Positions 15,818-25,230 are shown, counted from the first letter of the stretch. The stretch is 42,297 nucleotides of DNA from an uncultured Clostridia bacterium (GCA_947625645.1 CANQPE010000009.1:1-42297), one strand, 5' to 3'. Notes: generated by a model from the letters alone, not told the origin. Translations and numbers: made by a program.

Positions 15818-16507
15818 ATGCAAACAATAGAAAAAGAAAAACAAATGATTCCCATAGAAATAAAAGAAAAAAAGCCTAAAATATCACCACAAACGATGAA
15901 AGAAGTTTTTTATAGCATTACATTTGCTATTATTGCTATGGTGTATTTTAATTTACTGATAGTAGCAGATGTAGGAATGGTGCGAGAAAGACTAGAAAAA
16001 GATATACAAGTATTTGCAGGGATTTTTTTAATGATAGGAATTTTCTTTATAGAGAAAGCATATCGACAAGAAAGTACAGAAAGAGCCGTGACAGGAATAG
16101 AATGTTTTGTCTTATCGATTCATTCTTTATCCATATTATATGTTGTAAAAAAATATGGATTTGATTTTAGGACATATGTAGGAGCAAGTGGATATATATT
16201 TGCCATTTATTGTACATTTAAGGCCATTGTAGAATACACAAAAGGAAGAAGGGAATTGTTACAAAATTTAAGCGATATCAAAGAAATTGTACAAAAAGAA
16301 GAACCGATAAAAAAGGAAGCAATCAAAAGGGTAAAAGAAGACGAAGAAGAGGAAGAGATAAAGGAAAAGACGAAAAGGCAACCAAAGGAAATAGCGCCAG
16401 AAAAAAAGAGGACAACTGCAAAACATGTAGCAAAGAAAAAAACAGAAACCAATACAAACAAAAAGGGAAAAAACCACAGAACCAAAAACAGTAACAACGA
16501 AAAATAA
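15818..16507 (+). CDS. Membrane protein with long lysine-rich tail, unknown
   Basis: The 229-residue protein has a charged N-terminus and about four membrane helices (VFYSITFAIIAMVYFNLLIV, VFAGIFLMIGIFFIE, IECFVLSIHSLSILYVV, YVGASGYIFAIYCTF). A C-terminal tail of about 85 residues follows, first mixed acidic/basic (VKEDEEEEEIKEKTK), then strongly basic (KKRTTAKHVAKKKTETN). The tail should be cytoplasmic and could touch nucleic acid or ribosomes, but that is inference. The ATG at 15818 is chosen because an earlier ATG at 15806 directly abuts the AGAAAGGA site. It lies between rsmE and yicC with 27- and 25-base gaps. The family is unknown. Confidence 0.75.
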   Translation: MQTIEKEKQMIPIEIKEKKPKISPQTMKEVFYSITFAIIAMVYFNLLIVADVGMVRERLEKDIQVFAGIFLMIGIFFIEKAYRQESTERAVTGIECFVLSIHSLSILYVVKKYGFDFRTYVGASGYIFAIYCTFKAIVEYTKGRRELLQNLSDIKEIVQKEEPIKKEAIKRVKEDEEEEEIKEKTKRQPKEIAPEKKRTTAKHVAKKKTETNTNKKGKNHRTKNSNNEK

Positions 16508-16532
16508 CGGCAGAAAGGAATGAAGAACGAAT

Positions 16533-17414
16533 ATGGTCAAGAGTATGACGGGCTTTGGAAAAAGTCACCTTGTAAAAAAGGAAAGGGAATATCAAATGGA
16601 AATCAAAAGTGTCAACCATCGATATTTAGATATTTCTATCAAAATGCCAAAACAACTTAGTTATTTAGAAGAAGATATCAAAAAAGCAATTTCTGCTAAG
16701 GTTATGAGAGGAAAATTAGAAGTTTTCGTTACTTTTAATAATCAGAGTGTAGAAGAACAAGAAATTATGATAAACAAAGAAATGGCAAAATTATATATAA
16801 AACAAATAGAAGAATTGGCACAAGAAACCAATTTGCCAGTTAATATAAATGTGATGGATATGATAAAACTACCAGATGTGTTGAATATCATTTCAAAACA
16901 AGAAGATGAAACCATTCAGGAAGAATTATTAGAAGTAACAAATGAAGCTGTAGAAAAGTTGGTAGAAATGAGGACGTTTGAAGGTCAAAAAATGGCAGAA
17001 GATTTAATCAAGCGAATTGAAGGGATTCAAGAAAAAATGATAAAAATATCTTCTGTTTCTACTGGACTTATTGAAGAATATGTAGTAAAATTAGAAAAAA
17101 GAATAAAAGAAATCTTAAAAACAGAAGAAATCGATCAAAACCGATTAGCTCAAGAAGTAGTGATTTATGCAGACAAGTGTTCTATTGAAGAGGAAGTAAC
17201 CAGACTAAAAAGTCATATAGCACAATTTAAAACATTAATTTTAGAAGAGAGACAGGGCGCAATTGGGAAAAAATTAGACTTTATGATACAAGAAATGAAT
17301 CGAGAGATTAACACAATTGGTTCAAAAGCCAACAGTTTAGAGATTATTAACAATGTTGTTGATATTAAAACAGAATTAGAAAACATAAGAGAGCAAATAC
17401 AAAATATAGAATAA
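16533..17414 (+). CDS. yicC: YicC-family endoribonuclease
   Basis: The 293-residue protein has the diagnostic N-terminus MVKSMTGFGKS, the YQMEIKSVNHRYLDI segment of the YicC-like N domain, and the C-terminal DUF1732 motif (RLKSHIAQF, then GKKLDFMIQEMNREINTIGSKAN). YicC members act as endoribonucleases involved in RNA decay and stress, based on E. coli and B. subtilis work. It forms the widely conserved Firmicute neighbourhood yicC-remA-rpoZ. remA starts 12 bases downstream behind AAGGAGG. The ribosome site is AGAAAGGA, 13 bases before the ATG. Confidence 0.95.
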   Translation: MVKSMTGFGKSHLVKKEREYQMEIKSVNHRYLDISIKMPKQLSYLEEDIKKAISAKVMRGKLEVFVTFNNQSVEEQEIMINKEMAKLYIKQIEELAQETNLPVNINVMDMIKLPDVLNIISKQEDETIQEELLEVTNEAVEKLVEMRTFEGQKMAEDLIKRIEGIQEKMIKISSVSTGLIEEYVVKLEKRIKEILKTEEIDQNRLAQEVVIYADKCSIEEEVTRLKSHIAQFKTLILEERQGAIGKKLDFMIQEMNREINTIGSKANSLEIINNVVDIKTELENIREQIQNIE

Positions 17415-17426
17415 GGAGGAAGGCGT

Positions 17427-17708
17427 ATGCAATTAGTCAATATTGGATTTGGAAACATTGTTTCAGCAGCAAGAATTGTTGCTATTGTTAGCCCAGAATC
17501 AGCACCAATTAAAAGAATGGTGCAAGAAGCAAAGGATAATAAGACGGCAGTAGATGCAACATATGGCAGGAGAACAAGAGCAGTGTTGATTATGGATTCT
17601 GGTCATATTATTCTTTCAGCTGTGCAACCAGAAACGGTGGCAGGTAGAGTGGATAAAGACATTGGAGGAATGGCAGGAACTTTAGAGGAAGAAAAGGATG
17701 AAAAATAA
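17427..17708 (+). CDS. remA: RemA-like regulator (DUF370)
   Basis: The 93-residue protein matches the DUF370/RemA family throughout: [20 protein letters not shown], then [32 protein letters not shown] and [14 protein letters not shown]. In Bacillus, RemA is a DNA-binding ring that activates matrix and osmoprotection genes. In clostridia its targets are largely unknown. The position after yicC and before rpoZ is the usual one. The acidic C-terminal extension ([10 protein letters not shown]) is short. Confidence 0.93.
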   Translation: MQLVNIGFGNIVSAARIVAIVSPESAPIKRMVQEAKDNKTAVDATYGRRTRAVLIMDSGHIILSAVQPETVAGRVDKDIGGMAGTLEEEKDEK

Positions 17709-17726
17709 GAAAGAAGGTAATGTGAA

Positions 17727-17972
17727 ATGATGGTAAAACCAACAGTGAATGACTTATTAAAAAAGGCAGAAAATCGCTATGAATTGGTGATTGCAACTTC
17801 AAAAAGGGCAAGACAATTATCAATGGGAGCACAGCCTTTAACGGATAAAAAAGAAGCATCAGAAGTAACACTTGCAGCAGACGAAATCGCAGAAGGAAAA
17901 GTCGCAATTGTAAGAGAGGATGAAAAGGAAAAAACAGAAGTAGAATTAGAGGCAGATTCAGAAAAGGAATGA
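17727..17972 (+). CDS. rpoZ: RNA polymerase omega subunit
   Basis: Omega helps fold and hold the beta' subunit. The 81-residue protein has the conserved NDLLKKAENRYELVIATSKRARQL helix, with ENRYELV corresponding to the family motif, and a later AADEIAEGKVAI segment. An acidic tail of about 20 residues follows. Start codons at 17727 and 17730 are adjacent, with ribosome site GAAGGTAATGTGA before them. The stop TGA overlaps an ATG at 17969. Confidence 0.9.
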   Translation: MMVKPTVNDLLKKAENRYELVIATSKRARQLSMGAQPLTDKKEASEVTLAADEIAEGKVAIVREDEKEKTEVELEADSEKE

Positions 17973-17977
17973 AAAAA

Positions 17978-18535
17978 ATGAAAAAAAATATCATATCATT
18001 AGCAGGAGACTTAGCAGCAGGAAAAGGAACGGTATCTAAAATTTTAATGAAAGATTTAGCATACGGAATTTATCGCAATGGAGAATATGCTAGAACATTG
18101 GCAAAAAAAATGGGATTAGATATCACAGGTTTTAATAAATATGTAGCAGCACATCCAGAAATTGATAGACAAATAGAAAAAAGTGCAGCAGAATATGCCA
18201 AAACGCATGATAATTTTATTATTGATGCAAGACTGGGATGGTATGCTGTGCCAGAATCTTTTAAAGTGTATTTAACGGTAGATATTGATGTAGCAGCTAA
18301 AAGAGCTTTTGAGGATTTAGAACGTAAAGGAACAGAAAATTTTGAGAGCATTGAGGAACAAAAACAAGATATGATAGAAAGATATCAATTAGAAAATGAC
18401 CGCTATTGGCAGATTTACCACGTAAGAAAAGATGACATGTCAAATTATGATTTTGTAATTGATACAACGCATCTAACGCCAAATGAAGTAGCAGATAAAA
18501 TTAAAGAAAAATATAGAGAATGGCAAAAGAACTAA
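17978..18535 (+). CDS. Cytidylate-kinase-like P-loop kinase
   Basis: The 185-residue protein begins MKKNIISLAGDLAAGKGTVS, a P-loop GDLAAGKGT like that of CMP/dCMP kinases (which read GPxxSGKGT). It has FIIDARLGWYAVPESFKVYLT, matching the DGRDMGT/VFPxAxxK(I/V)FL region, and ERYQLENDRY near the C-terminus. Such proteins are annotated as cytidylate kinase family. The specificity cannot be proven here, since Arg and Asp residues that contact cytosine in Cmk are only partly visible. It occupies the neighbourhood where gmk usually lies. The ATG at 17978 is preferred; the one at 17969 touches the AAAGGA site and overlaps rpoZ by four bases. Confidence 0.7.
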   Translation: MKKNIISLAGDLAAGKGTVSKILMKDLAYGIYRNGEYARTLAKKMGLDITGFNKYVAAHPEIDRQIEKSAAEYAKTHDNFIIDARLGWYAVPESFKVYLTVDIDVAAKRAFEDLERKGTENFESIEEQKQDMIERYQLENDRYWQIYHVRKDDMSNYDFVIDTTHLTPNEVADKIKEKYREWQKN

Positions 18536-18558
18536 GATGATAGTAAGAGGTGTGATGT

Positions 18559-18894
18559 ATGTCAGAAATATTACTGATGATATATGTATTAATTTTTATT
18601 GCTTTTGCATTAGTAGCATTTGCTGTTATGCAAATCAAATTGGCAGGAATGAAGGTAAAGGACTTTTGGGGATTTATTGATGCCAACCAAATGCTAGATA
18701 AATTATATCGATTTGCTAAACAATATGAAAATATGTCTCCACAAGAACAGGTGATTTATTTAATGGAAGCAGAAAAAATATTTAATGCATTTGACAAAGT
18801 CCCACATGAATTATGGGAAGAAGAATATCAAAAATATAGAGAAGTATTAAAAAAATATAATGATATCAAAATGATAAAATGGGTATCAAATTAG
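18559..18894 (+). CDS. Membrane-anchored small protein, unknown
   Basis: The 111-residue protein has one N-terminal membrane helix (ILLMIYVLIFIAFALVAFAV) and a cytoplasmic helical domain (FWGFIDANQMLDKLYRFAKQYENMSPQEQ, written here across its length as one helix pair). It contains EAEKIFNAFDKVPHELWEEEYQKY. An AAGAGGTGTGATGT ribosome site precedes it. It lies 23 bases after the kinase and 11 bases before glmM, so it is cotranscribed with cell-envelope precursor synthesis. No family is recognised. Confidence 0.75.
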   Translation: MSEILLMIYVLIFIAFALVAFAVMQIKLAGMKVKDFWGFIDANQMLDKLYRFAKQYENMSPQEQVIYLMEAEKIFNAFDKVPHELWEEEYQKYREVLKKYNDIKMIKWVSN

Positions 18895-18905
18895 GAGGAT
18901 GCAAA

Positions 18906-20270
18906 ATGAGAAAATATTTTGGAACGGATGGAATTAGAAGAATCGCCAATACAGAGTTAACACCAGAATTGGTATATAAAGTAGCCAAAGCTGCTGGATA
19001 TGTGTTTTCAAAACACACCAATCATGTACCAACCATTTTAATTGGTAGAGATACAAGACTTTCAGGAACGTTAATTGAAAGTGCTATGGTAGCAGGATTT
19101 TTAAGCTATGGCGCAAATGTGAAATTATTAGGTGTCATTCCAACACCAGCAGTTGCCTATTTAACAAGAAAATTGAAAGCAGATGCTAGTGTTGTGATTT
19201 CAGCATCACACAACACATATGACTTTAATGGCATTAAATTTTTTAGCAATAAAGGAACGAAAATTCCAGACAGTATGGAAGAAGAAATTGAAGAAGTGAT
19301 GGAATCTGATAAAATGCAAGAATTGATTGCCGTTAATGACAAAATTGGTGTATCTGAATATAGAGAAGATTTAATAGATGAATATGTATACTTTTTTAGA
19401 AAAAATTTTGACAATCACATTGAAAACCTAAACCGTATTGATTTTATCGTAGGATTAGATACTGCCAATGGGGCAACATATAAAGTAGCAGAAAAAGTAT
19501 TCAAGGCATTAGGTATTCAATACCAAATCATCAATAATGCACCTAATGGAACCAATATTAATGATGGATGTGGTTCAACACATATAGAAATGCTAAAAAA
19601 ATATGTCGTAGAAAATAAATTAAGCGTGGGGTTTGCTTATGATGGAGATGGAGATAGATGCTTAGCAGTAGATGAAAATGGGGAAGAGATTGACGGGGAT
19701 AAAATTATGGCAATTCTTTCTCAATATTTACGAAAACAAGGAAAACTTTCAAAAGATACCATTGTTGCTACCGTTATGAGTAATTTAGGGTTACATAAAT
19801 TTGCTAAAGAAAATGAGTTTCAATTGTTGCAAACAAAGGTAGGAGACAGATATGTATTAGAAGAAATGCTAAAAGGTGGATATAATTTAGGGGGAGAACA
19901 ATCTGGGCATATTATCCTATTGGATTATAACCCAACTGGAGATGGAATATTGACTTCTATTATGTTAATACAAGCTATTTTAGAGACAAATCAACCTGCG
20001 TCCGCAATAGCAAAGCAAGTAACCTTGTATCCACAAGTATTGGTGAATGCTAAAGTAAGTAATGATAAAAAATATGAATATGAAAAGGATGAAGAAATCA
20101 AAAAGGCCATTGCAAATTTAGAGGAAGAGTTTGCAGGAAATGGAAGAGTGTTGATTAGACCATCTGGAACAGAACCTCTCATTAGGGTTATGATAGAAGG
20201 CGAAAACAAAGCAGATATTGCGCAAAAAGCACAAAAAGTAGCCAATTTAATTGAAAAAAGATTACACTAA
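18906..20270 (+). CDS. glmM: Phosphoglucosamine mutase
   Basis: GlmM interconverts glucosamine-6-phosphate and glucosamine-1-phosphate for UDP-GlcNAc and peptidoglycan synthesis. The 454-residue protein begins RKYFGTDGIRR and has the phosphoserine loop VVISASHNTYDFNGIKFF. The metal-binding loop is FAYDGDGDRCL, followed by GGEQSGHI and the C-terminal phosphate loop RPSGTEPLIRVM. All catalytic loops are intact. The ATG at 18906 follows TTAGGAGGATGC. A start at 18879 would overlap the previous gene and include the ribosome site, so it is rejected. It is the last gene of the operon. Confidence 0.96.
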   Translation: MRKYFGTDGIRRIANTELTPELVYKVAKAAGYVFSKHTNHVPTILIGRDTRLSGTLIESAMVAGFLSYGANVKLLGVIPTPAVAYLTRKLKADASVVISASHNTYDFNGIKFFSNKGTKIPDSMEEEIEEVMESDKMQELIAVNDKIGVSEYREDLIDEYVYFFRKNFDNHIENLNRIDFIVGLDTANGATYKVAEKVFKALGIQYQIINNAPNGTNINDGCGSTHIEMLKKYVVENKLSVGFAYDGDGDRCLAVDENGEEIDGDKIMAILSQYLRKQGKLSKDTIVATVMSNLGLHKFAKENEFQLLQTKVGDRYVLEEMLKGGYNLGGEQSGHIILLDYNPTGDGILTSIMLIQAILETNQPASAIAKQVTLYPQVLVNAKVSNDKKYEYEKDEEIKKAIANLEEEFAGNGRVLIRPSGTEPLIRVMIEGENKADIAQKAQKVANLIEKRLH

Positions 20271-20324
20271 ACAATTGTCATACAATTGCAATAAAACTGT
20301 AAACAAAACGTAAAATAGAAATGC

Positions 20325-20353
20325 TTGAATGTTTTTCAGATACGTGGTATGAT
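20325..20353 (+). promoter_or_regulatory. Promoter of the 20384 gene
   Basis: TTGAAT at 20325-20330, a 17-base spacer and TATGAT at 20348-20353, 31 bases before the start codon. Confidence 0.65.
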
Positions 20354-20383
20354 ATAAATGTAACCAAAGAGAAAGGGGAAAAG

Positions 20384-20725
20384 ATGATGTATGTATTTAA
20401 TATAGCAAATCCATTAACACTAATTCTATTATTAGCAGCAATGATTTTATTAATTTTCTTGTCACAGGAATTAAAAAAGAGTTATATAGCAGCAATCCCA
20501 TTGTTTGCATGTTTAATATTATTAATTATTCATGGAGCACAACTATTTACATTACAGGAAGAATTTAGAGATTTAACCTCTGTATTATCTACATGTTTGG
20601 CAGTAGACTTTATCTTTGTTGGAATTAGCTTTTTTGGCTATTTATGGGTAGATGATATAGAAGCAAAAGAAAAAGGCAAAAAGACGGTGGATGAAAGTTT
20701 AGAATGGTTTTGGAAAAGTGTATAA
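20384..20725 (+). CDS. Small membrane protein, unknown
   Basis: The 113-residue protein has three hydrophobic helices (LTLILLLAAMILLIFL, YIAAIPLFACLILLIIHGA and LAVDFIFVGISFFGYLW) and a charged cytoplasmic tail (DDIEAKEKGKKTVDES). GAAAGGGG before two adjacent ATG codons (20384, 20387) sets the start. Its stop codon is separated from that of the convergent sortase gene by a single base, so the two transcripts must overlap at their 3' ends unless one terminates within the other. The function is unknown. Confidence 0.7.
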   Translation: MMYVFNIANPLTLILLLAAMILLIFLSQELKKSYIAAIPLFACLILLIIHGAQLFTLQEEFRDLTSVLSTCLAVDFIFVGISFFGYLWVDDIEAKEKGKKTVDESLEWFWKSV

Positions 20726-20726
20726 A

Positions 20727-21356
20727 TTAATAGCTAGCTTTTACAATAATGCGATGATTATTAAAATTATTGCAGGTAACGAGCGTTAATTCATGGTTAG
20801 ATAAAGAAGAAATAGGAGATAAGTCATCTGTTTTTACTTCATAGTTTGCAAAAACAGCGTAAGTATATTTATGGTCATTTCTATCATAAATATTGATGAT
20901 ATCTTCTTTTTTTAATTGGTAAATTAAACTAAAAAATTGATTATTGTTGTAATTATGACCAGCAATACATAAGTTGCCACTTTCAGGTGGCATTTTTCCG
21001 TAAAAAATACAAGGTGCAATTTTTAGCGTTTCATCATCTAACATAGAAAAAATAGGATAAGAAATATCTAATGTAGGAATTTCAATTTTTCCAATCATGA
21101 ATTTTTCCGTATAAAAATTATTATGTTCCAAATTAGCATACATACTTGAGCGATTTGAAGCATATAATTGCATAGTTTCATAATTGTATTGTAAACGTTG
21201 GCTTACTTTTTCGTTGGCATGTGTGCGATACGTTTTATAGATAAAAAAAGAAAAAAGTAGCACCATCATGATAATAGAAAAAATAAAAAAATATTGAAAC
21301 GTATGTCGATTTTCTTCTTGCATTTCCACTTCTACATTTCCTAAAATTTGATTCAT
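20727..21356 (-). CDS. Sortase family transpeptidase
   Basis: The 209-residue protein has an N-terminal membrane anchor (FQYFFIFSIIMMVLLFSFFIY) and an extracellular sortase fold. The catalytic His is in NLCIAGHNYNNNQFFS, the Cys in HELTLVTCNNF, and the Arg in NNHRIIVKA. The domain is about 130 residues long and opens with GKIEIPTLDISYPIFS. This is a sortase that cleaves a sorting signal and joins proteins to peptidoglycan or to pilins. The class cannot be set with confidence, though class D-like features are likely. No LPXTG-like substrate gene lies in the window. No clear ribosome site was seen before the ATG; a GTG at 21365 is an alternative start. Confidence 0.85.
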   Translation of the reverse strand: MNQILGNVEVEMQEENRHTFQYFFIFSIIMMVLLFSFFIYKTYRTHANEKVSQRLQYNYETMQLYASNRSSMYANLEHNNFYTEKFMIGKIEIPTLDISYPIFSMLDDETLKIAPCIFYGKMPPESGNLCIAGHNYNNNQFFSLIYQLKKEDIINIYDRNDHKYTYAVFANYEVKTDDLSPISSLSNHELTLVTCNNFNNHRIIVKASY

Positions 21357-21446
21357 AACAAACACCCAGAATTAGTATAAGAAAAAAACAAAAAAACATG
21401 TAGGAAAAATGTCCCAAGGAAATTTGTGAATTTTTTGTAAATTTTA

Positions 21447-21475
21447 TTGCAAAAACAAAAGCAAAATGCTATAGT
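21447..21475 (+). promoter_or_regulatory. Promoter of the ABC transporter gene
   Basis: TTGCAA at 21447-21452, a 17-base spacer and TATAGT at 21470-21475, about 55 bases before the start codon. Confidence 0.65.
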
Positions 21476-21529
21476 ATAAAACAACAGACAAATAGAAACG
21501 AATAGATAATTTAGGAGGGAAAAAAGGGT

Positions 21530-24139
21530 ATGCTAAAATTAAACAACATAACAAAAGACTATACAGCAGGAGACAGCACAGTTCATGCGTTAAAGGGCAT
21601 CAACATTGAATTTCGAAAAAGTGAATTTGTATCTATTTTAGGGCAAAGTGGGGGCGGAAAAACCACATTGCTAAATATTATTGGAGGATTAGATCGATAT
21701 ACATCTGGAGATTTAATCATCAATGGAAAATCAACGAAACAATTTAAAGATAAGGACTGGGATGCATACCGTAATTATTCCATTGGGTTTGTATTCCAAA
21801 GTTATAATCTAATTCCGCATCAAACGGTGCTAGCTAATGTTGAATTGGCATTGACAATTTCAGGCGTATCAAGAAAAGAGAGAAGAGAAAGAGCCATTCA
21901 AGTGTTAGAAGAGGTAGGGCTAAAGGAACAAATTCATAAAAAGCCAAACCAGTTGTCAGGAGGCCAAATGCAACGAGTAGCAATTGCAAGAGCCTTGGTA
22001 AACAACCCAGATATTATTTTGGCAGATGAACCAACAGGAGCATTAGATACACAGACAAGTGTACAAATTATGGAAATTTTAAAAAAGATAGCAAAAGACA
22101 AACTAATTATTATGGTAACCCATAACCCTGACTTAGCAGAAAAATACTCTACACGTGTTGTAAAAATTTTAGATGGTACAATTACAGATGACTCAAATCC
22201 ATATACAAAAGAAGACGAAAAAAATGAAACCAATCAGGCCAAAACAGGAAGAACTGTCATGAAATTTTTTACAGCCTTACGTTTGAGTCTGAATAATTTA
22301 ATGACAAAAAAAGGAAGAACTATCTTAACTTCTTTTGCAGGCAGTATTGGTATTATTGGGATAGCTTTGATTCTGGCAATTTCTACTGGCGTAAACAATT
22401 ACATACAAAAGGTGGAGGAAGATACACTTTCTTCTTACCCCATTACAATTGAAAAATCAACAATTGATATGGCCAGTATGATGGAACTCATGATGGGAGA
22501 ACTAGAACAAAAAGGGGAACATGAGGACGAAAAAGTTTACTCAGCCAATATTATGAACAAAATGATGGCAACACTTTCCAACAAAAAAGAAAGTAACAAC
22601 TTAACGGCCTTAAAAGATTATTTAGAAGAAGAAAACAATCCGATTCAACAAAACAGCAATGCAATTAAATATGACTATGGTTTAAAAATCAATTTATATA
22701 AGGAAGATACCAGCAATGGCATTGTCAAAGTCAATCCAAGTACCGTTATGGATGCTTTTGGCATGGGAGAAATGATGGAAGCGCAAAATAACAATGACTT
22801 GGCAGAAATGATGGGAAGCAGTTCTATGATGGTATCGAACACCGACATATGGACAGAATTATTGGATAATGAAACATTATTACATTCCCAATATGATTTA
22901 GTGGCTGGTTCATGGGCTAAAAATTACAATGAAGTTGTGTTAATTATAGGGGAAGACAATGAAATTAGTGACTACACGTTATATGCTTTAGGACTGAAAG
23001 ACCAACAAGATTTAAAGAAAAAATGGCAGGCCATTCAAAAAGGGGAGACAATAGAAGAGGAAGAACAAACAAGTTACACATATGATGAACTTTTAAATCT
23101 GTCCTTCAAATTAATTTTAAATCCAGAATATTACCAAAAGCAAAATGGTGTATGGCTAGACAAAAGTGAAGATGAAGCGTATATGAAAGAAAAAATTGCA
23201 CAGGCAGAAACCATAAAGATTGTAGGAATTGTCAAGAAAAATGATCAAACGGTTGCTACCAATTTGCGAGACATGGTTGGTTACACAAAAGAGCTAAAAG
23301 AATATGTGATTCAAAAATCCCAAGAACAAGAAATTGTAAAGGAGCAAAAAGAACATCCAGATGTGAATGTATTTTCAGGGCTAAATTTTCCAACGGAAGA
23401 AGAAACAGGTACAACCAATTATACGCAATTATCTGAGGAACAACGAATGCAATTGAGTCAACTAAGTACAGAACAAATTGCACAAATGATGGAAACGTAT
23501 TCACAAAATAAAGAAGCAACTTATGAGAAAAACCTAGAAAAATTAAGTGCCATAGACTTAAAGGTACCAACGGCTATTAGCATTTACCCAAAAGATTTTG
23601 CTTCAAAGGATGCCATTATAACAGAAATTGAAAATTATAACACAAAGCAACGAGACGACGGAAACGAGCAAAATGTAATTAATTATACAGACATCATCGG
23701 TGTTATGATGAAATCTGTCAGTCAAATTATTAATACCATTAGCTATGTTTTAATTGCATTTGTGGCGATATCACTCATTGTTTCTAGCATTATGATAGGA
23801 ATTATTACCTATATTTCTGTGTTAGAGAGAACAAAAGAAATTGGAATTTTGAGGGCAATTGGTGCTTCTAAGAAAGATATTTCTAGAGTATTTAATGCCG
23901 AAACGTTTATTATTGGATTAATTTCTGGTTTGTTAGGAATTGGTGTAACCATTGTATTAACTATACCAATTAATTATGTGATCTACCAGGTAACAAACGT
24001 AAGTGTCCATGCGATGGTGCCACCAGTAGCAGGTGTCATATTAGTTTTCATTAGCATGATCTTAACAATTATTGCAGGAATTATCCCTTCTAAAATGGCA
24101 AGCAAAAGAGATCCAGTAGAAGCATTACGAACAGAATAA
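21530..24139 (+). CDS. ABC transporter, fused ATPase and FtsX/MacB-like permease
   Basis: The 869-residue protein joins an N-terminal ABC ATPase to a permease. The ATPase has Walker [10 protein letters not shown] near residue 40, the Q-loop FQSYNLIPH, signature [15 protein letters not shown], Walker [13 protein letters not shown] and H-loop THNPDLA. One membrane helix follows ([18 protein letters not shown]). A large extracytoplasmic domain of about 430 residues spans roughly 290-720, then come three C-terminal helices with the FtsX pattern ([19 protein letters not shown]). This is a type VII/MacB-like mechanotransmission system, which usually drives lipid, peptide or toxin handling rather than transport through the membrane. 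The gene is monocistronic with its own promoter and terminator. The substrate is unknown. Confidence 0.88.
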   Translation: MLKLNNITKDYTAGDSTVHALKGINIEFRKSEFVSILGQSGGGKTTLLNIIGGLDRYTSGDLIINGKSTKQFKDKDWDAYRNYSIGFVFQSYNLIPHQTVLANVELALTISGVSRKERRERAIQVLEEVGLKEQIHKKPNQLSGGQMQRVAIARALVNNPDIILADEPTGALDTQTSVQIMEILKKIAKDKLIIMVTHNPDLAEKYSTRVVKILDGTITDDSNPYTKEDEKNETNQAKTGRTVMKFFTALRLSLNNLMTKKGRTILTSFAGSIGIIGIALILAISTGVNNYIQKVEEDTLSSYPITIEKSTIDMASMMELMMGELEQKGEHEDEKVYSANIMNKMMATLSNKKESNNLTALKDYLEEENNPIQQNSNAIKYDYGLKINLYKEDTSNGIVKVNPSTVMDAFGMGEMMEAQNNNDLAEMMGSSSMMVSNTDIWTELLDNETLLHSQYDLVAGSWAKNYNEVVLIIGEDNEISDYTLYALGLKDQQDLKKKWQAIQKGETIEEEEQTSYTYDELLNLSFKLILNPEYYQKQNGVWLDKSEDEAYMKEKIAQAETIKIVGIVKKNDQTVATNLRDMVGYTKELKEYVIQKSQEQEIVKEQKEHPDVNVFSGLNFPTEEETGTTNYTQLSEEQRMQLSQLSTEQIAQMMETYSQNKEATYEKNLEKLSAIDLKVPTAISIYPKDFASKDAIITEIENYNTKQRDDGNEQNVINYTDIIGVMMKSVSQIINTISYVLIAFVAISLIVSSIMIGIITYISVLERTKEIGILRAIGASKKDISRVFNAETFIIGLISGLLGIGVTIVLTIPINYVIYQVTNVSVHAMVPPVAGVILVFISMILTIIAGIIPSKMASKRDPVEALRTE

Positions 24140-24160
24140 GAAATTGTTATATAGTAAAAA

Positions 24161-24186
24161 AATCTTCCCTTTGGGAGGATTTTTTT
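24161..24186 (+). terminator. Terminator of the ABC transporter gene
   Basis: AATCTTCCC and GGGAGGATT (24161-24169 and 24173-24181, one G-U pair) form a 9-bp stem with loop TTT and a six- to seven-T run. Confidence 0.85.
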
Positions 24187-24210
24187 ATGACATAAAATAA
24201 ACATAAAGTA

Positions 24211-24239
24211 TTTACAAAAAATAAAAAATATGATATACT
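24211..24239 (+). promoter_or_regulatory. Promoter of the 24292 gene
   Basis: TTTACA at 24211-24216, a 17-base spacer and TATACT at 24234-24239 with extended TG. Confidence 0.75.
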
Positions 24240-24291
24240 GCAATCAGAATTTTCAATTAATCAATATATATAAAGAGGAGTGGATGTTGAA

Positions 24292-25203
24292 ATGGAACAA
24301 GCAGAATTACAACAACTAAAAATAACACTAACAGAACAAGTAAAAGAACAGATGGAAGCATTATCAACCCAAATACCTAGCTATGAGGAATTATCACTGA
24401 AAGAAAAAGCCATGGTGGAACAGTATATGGAGGAGGTAGATGTAGCCAATCCAGAAACCATTTATCAATTAGGAGCAGATGAAAAAGAAGATATTTTTGC
24501 AGGCCTAAATCAATTGTTAGAACTTATTCAGACACATGATGCCAAGGTAGAAACCATGTTTATGGAGTTAATGATTAAAATAGATGAAAATACCAAGAAC
24601 AATAAACCAATAGAAAAGAGCTTTATAGAACAATTTAAAGAATCTCCCATTCAAGCATTTGCCAATTTAAAAAATGCACATAAAAAAACAGCAGAAGGGA
24701 AAAAAGCGGGGAAGCAAGTAGGCTTAGAGGATATAGAGGCTATTCGAGAGAAGATAGAAGGCATTTGTGCAGAGTTTAGAAATCATGCAAAAATGTTAGA
24801 AAACATGGCAAAAGAGTCATCACAACAATATAGAAATGTTCAATTACAAATGGTAGCACTCCAAATGATGAAACAACATGTAGAAGGCAAACAAACAGCC
24901 AATGTATCCAGTACATTTTCGGAAATACAAGAAACATTAGAAATTGCTGGAATTGCGCAAAAAATAACAGCTCAAATGGAGCTATGCCAAAACTTTAGTG
25001 TCAATGTGGCAAGAAAAGCCATTATTGCAAAATTACTAGTACAATATTATGAAGCATGTGCTGGCAAATATGAACAAATGGTATTGACGACATTGCCAGA
25101 ACTAACAGGGAAAGTTGTGGTAGCACAAGCCAATGCTTCTTTATGGCAAGATGTAGAAATGTATCAAACCGTTTTGCATACGATGCCAATTCAAAAAAAC
25201 TAG
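24292..25203 (+). CDS. Helical cytoplasmic protein, distantly TelA-like at most
   Basis: The 303-residue protein is almost all helix, with coiled-coil-like heptads and no membrane segment or signal peptide. It contains SLKEKAMVEQYMEEVDVANP near the start, an internal block GLEDIEAIREKIEGIC, and a C-terminal half with many Ala and Gln (VVVAQANASLWQDVEMYQT). The overall design, with long antiparallel helices, recalls toxic-anion-resistance TelA/KlaA proteins, but no diagnostic motif was verified. The ATG at 24292 has an AGAGGAG site 11 bases upstream. It stands alone between the ABC transporter terminator and the purM promoter. Confidence 0.55.
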   Translation: MEQAELQQLKITLTEQVKEQMEALSTQIPSYEELSLKEKAMVEQYMEEVDVANPETIYQLGADEKEDIFAGLNQLLELIQTHDAKVETMFMELMIKIDENTKNNKPIEKSFIEQFKESPIQAFANLKNAHKKTAEGKKAGKQVGLEDIEAIREKIEGICAEFRNHAKMLENMAKESSQQYRNVQLQMVALQMMKQHVEGKQTANVSSTFSEIQETLEIAGIAQKITAQMELCQNFSVNVARKAIIAKLLVQYYEACAGKYEQMVLTTLPELTGKVVVAQANASLWQDVEMYQTVLHTMPIQKN

Positions 25204-25230
25204 AAAATTCATAAAAATAACGAAAAAATC

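Noticed and set aside
24292..25203. Firm TelA (toxic anion resistance) annotation
   Set aside because: Only the general helical design is similar; no diagnostic motif could be verified by eye.
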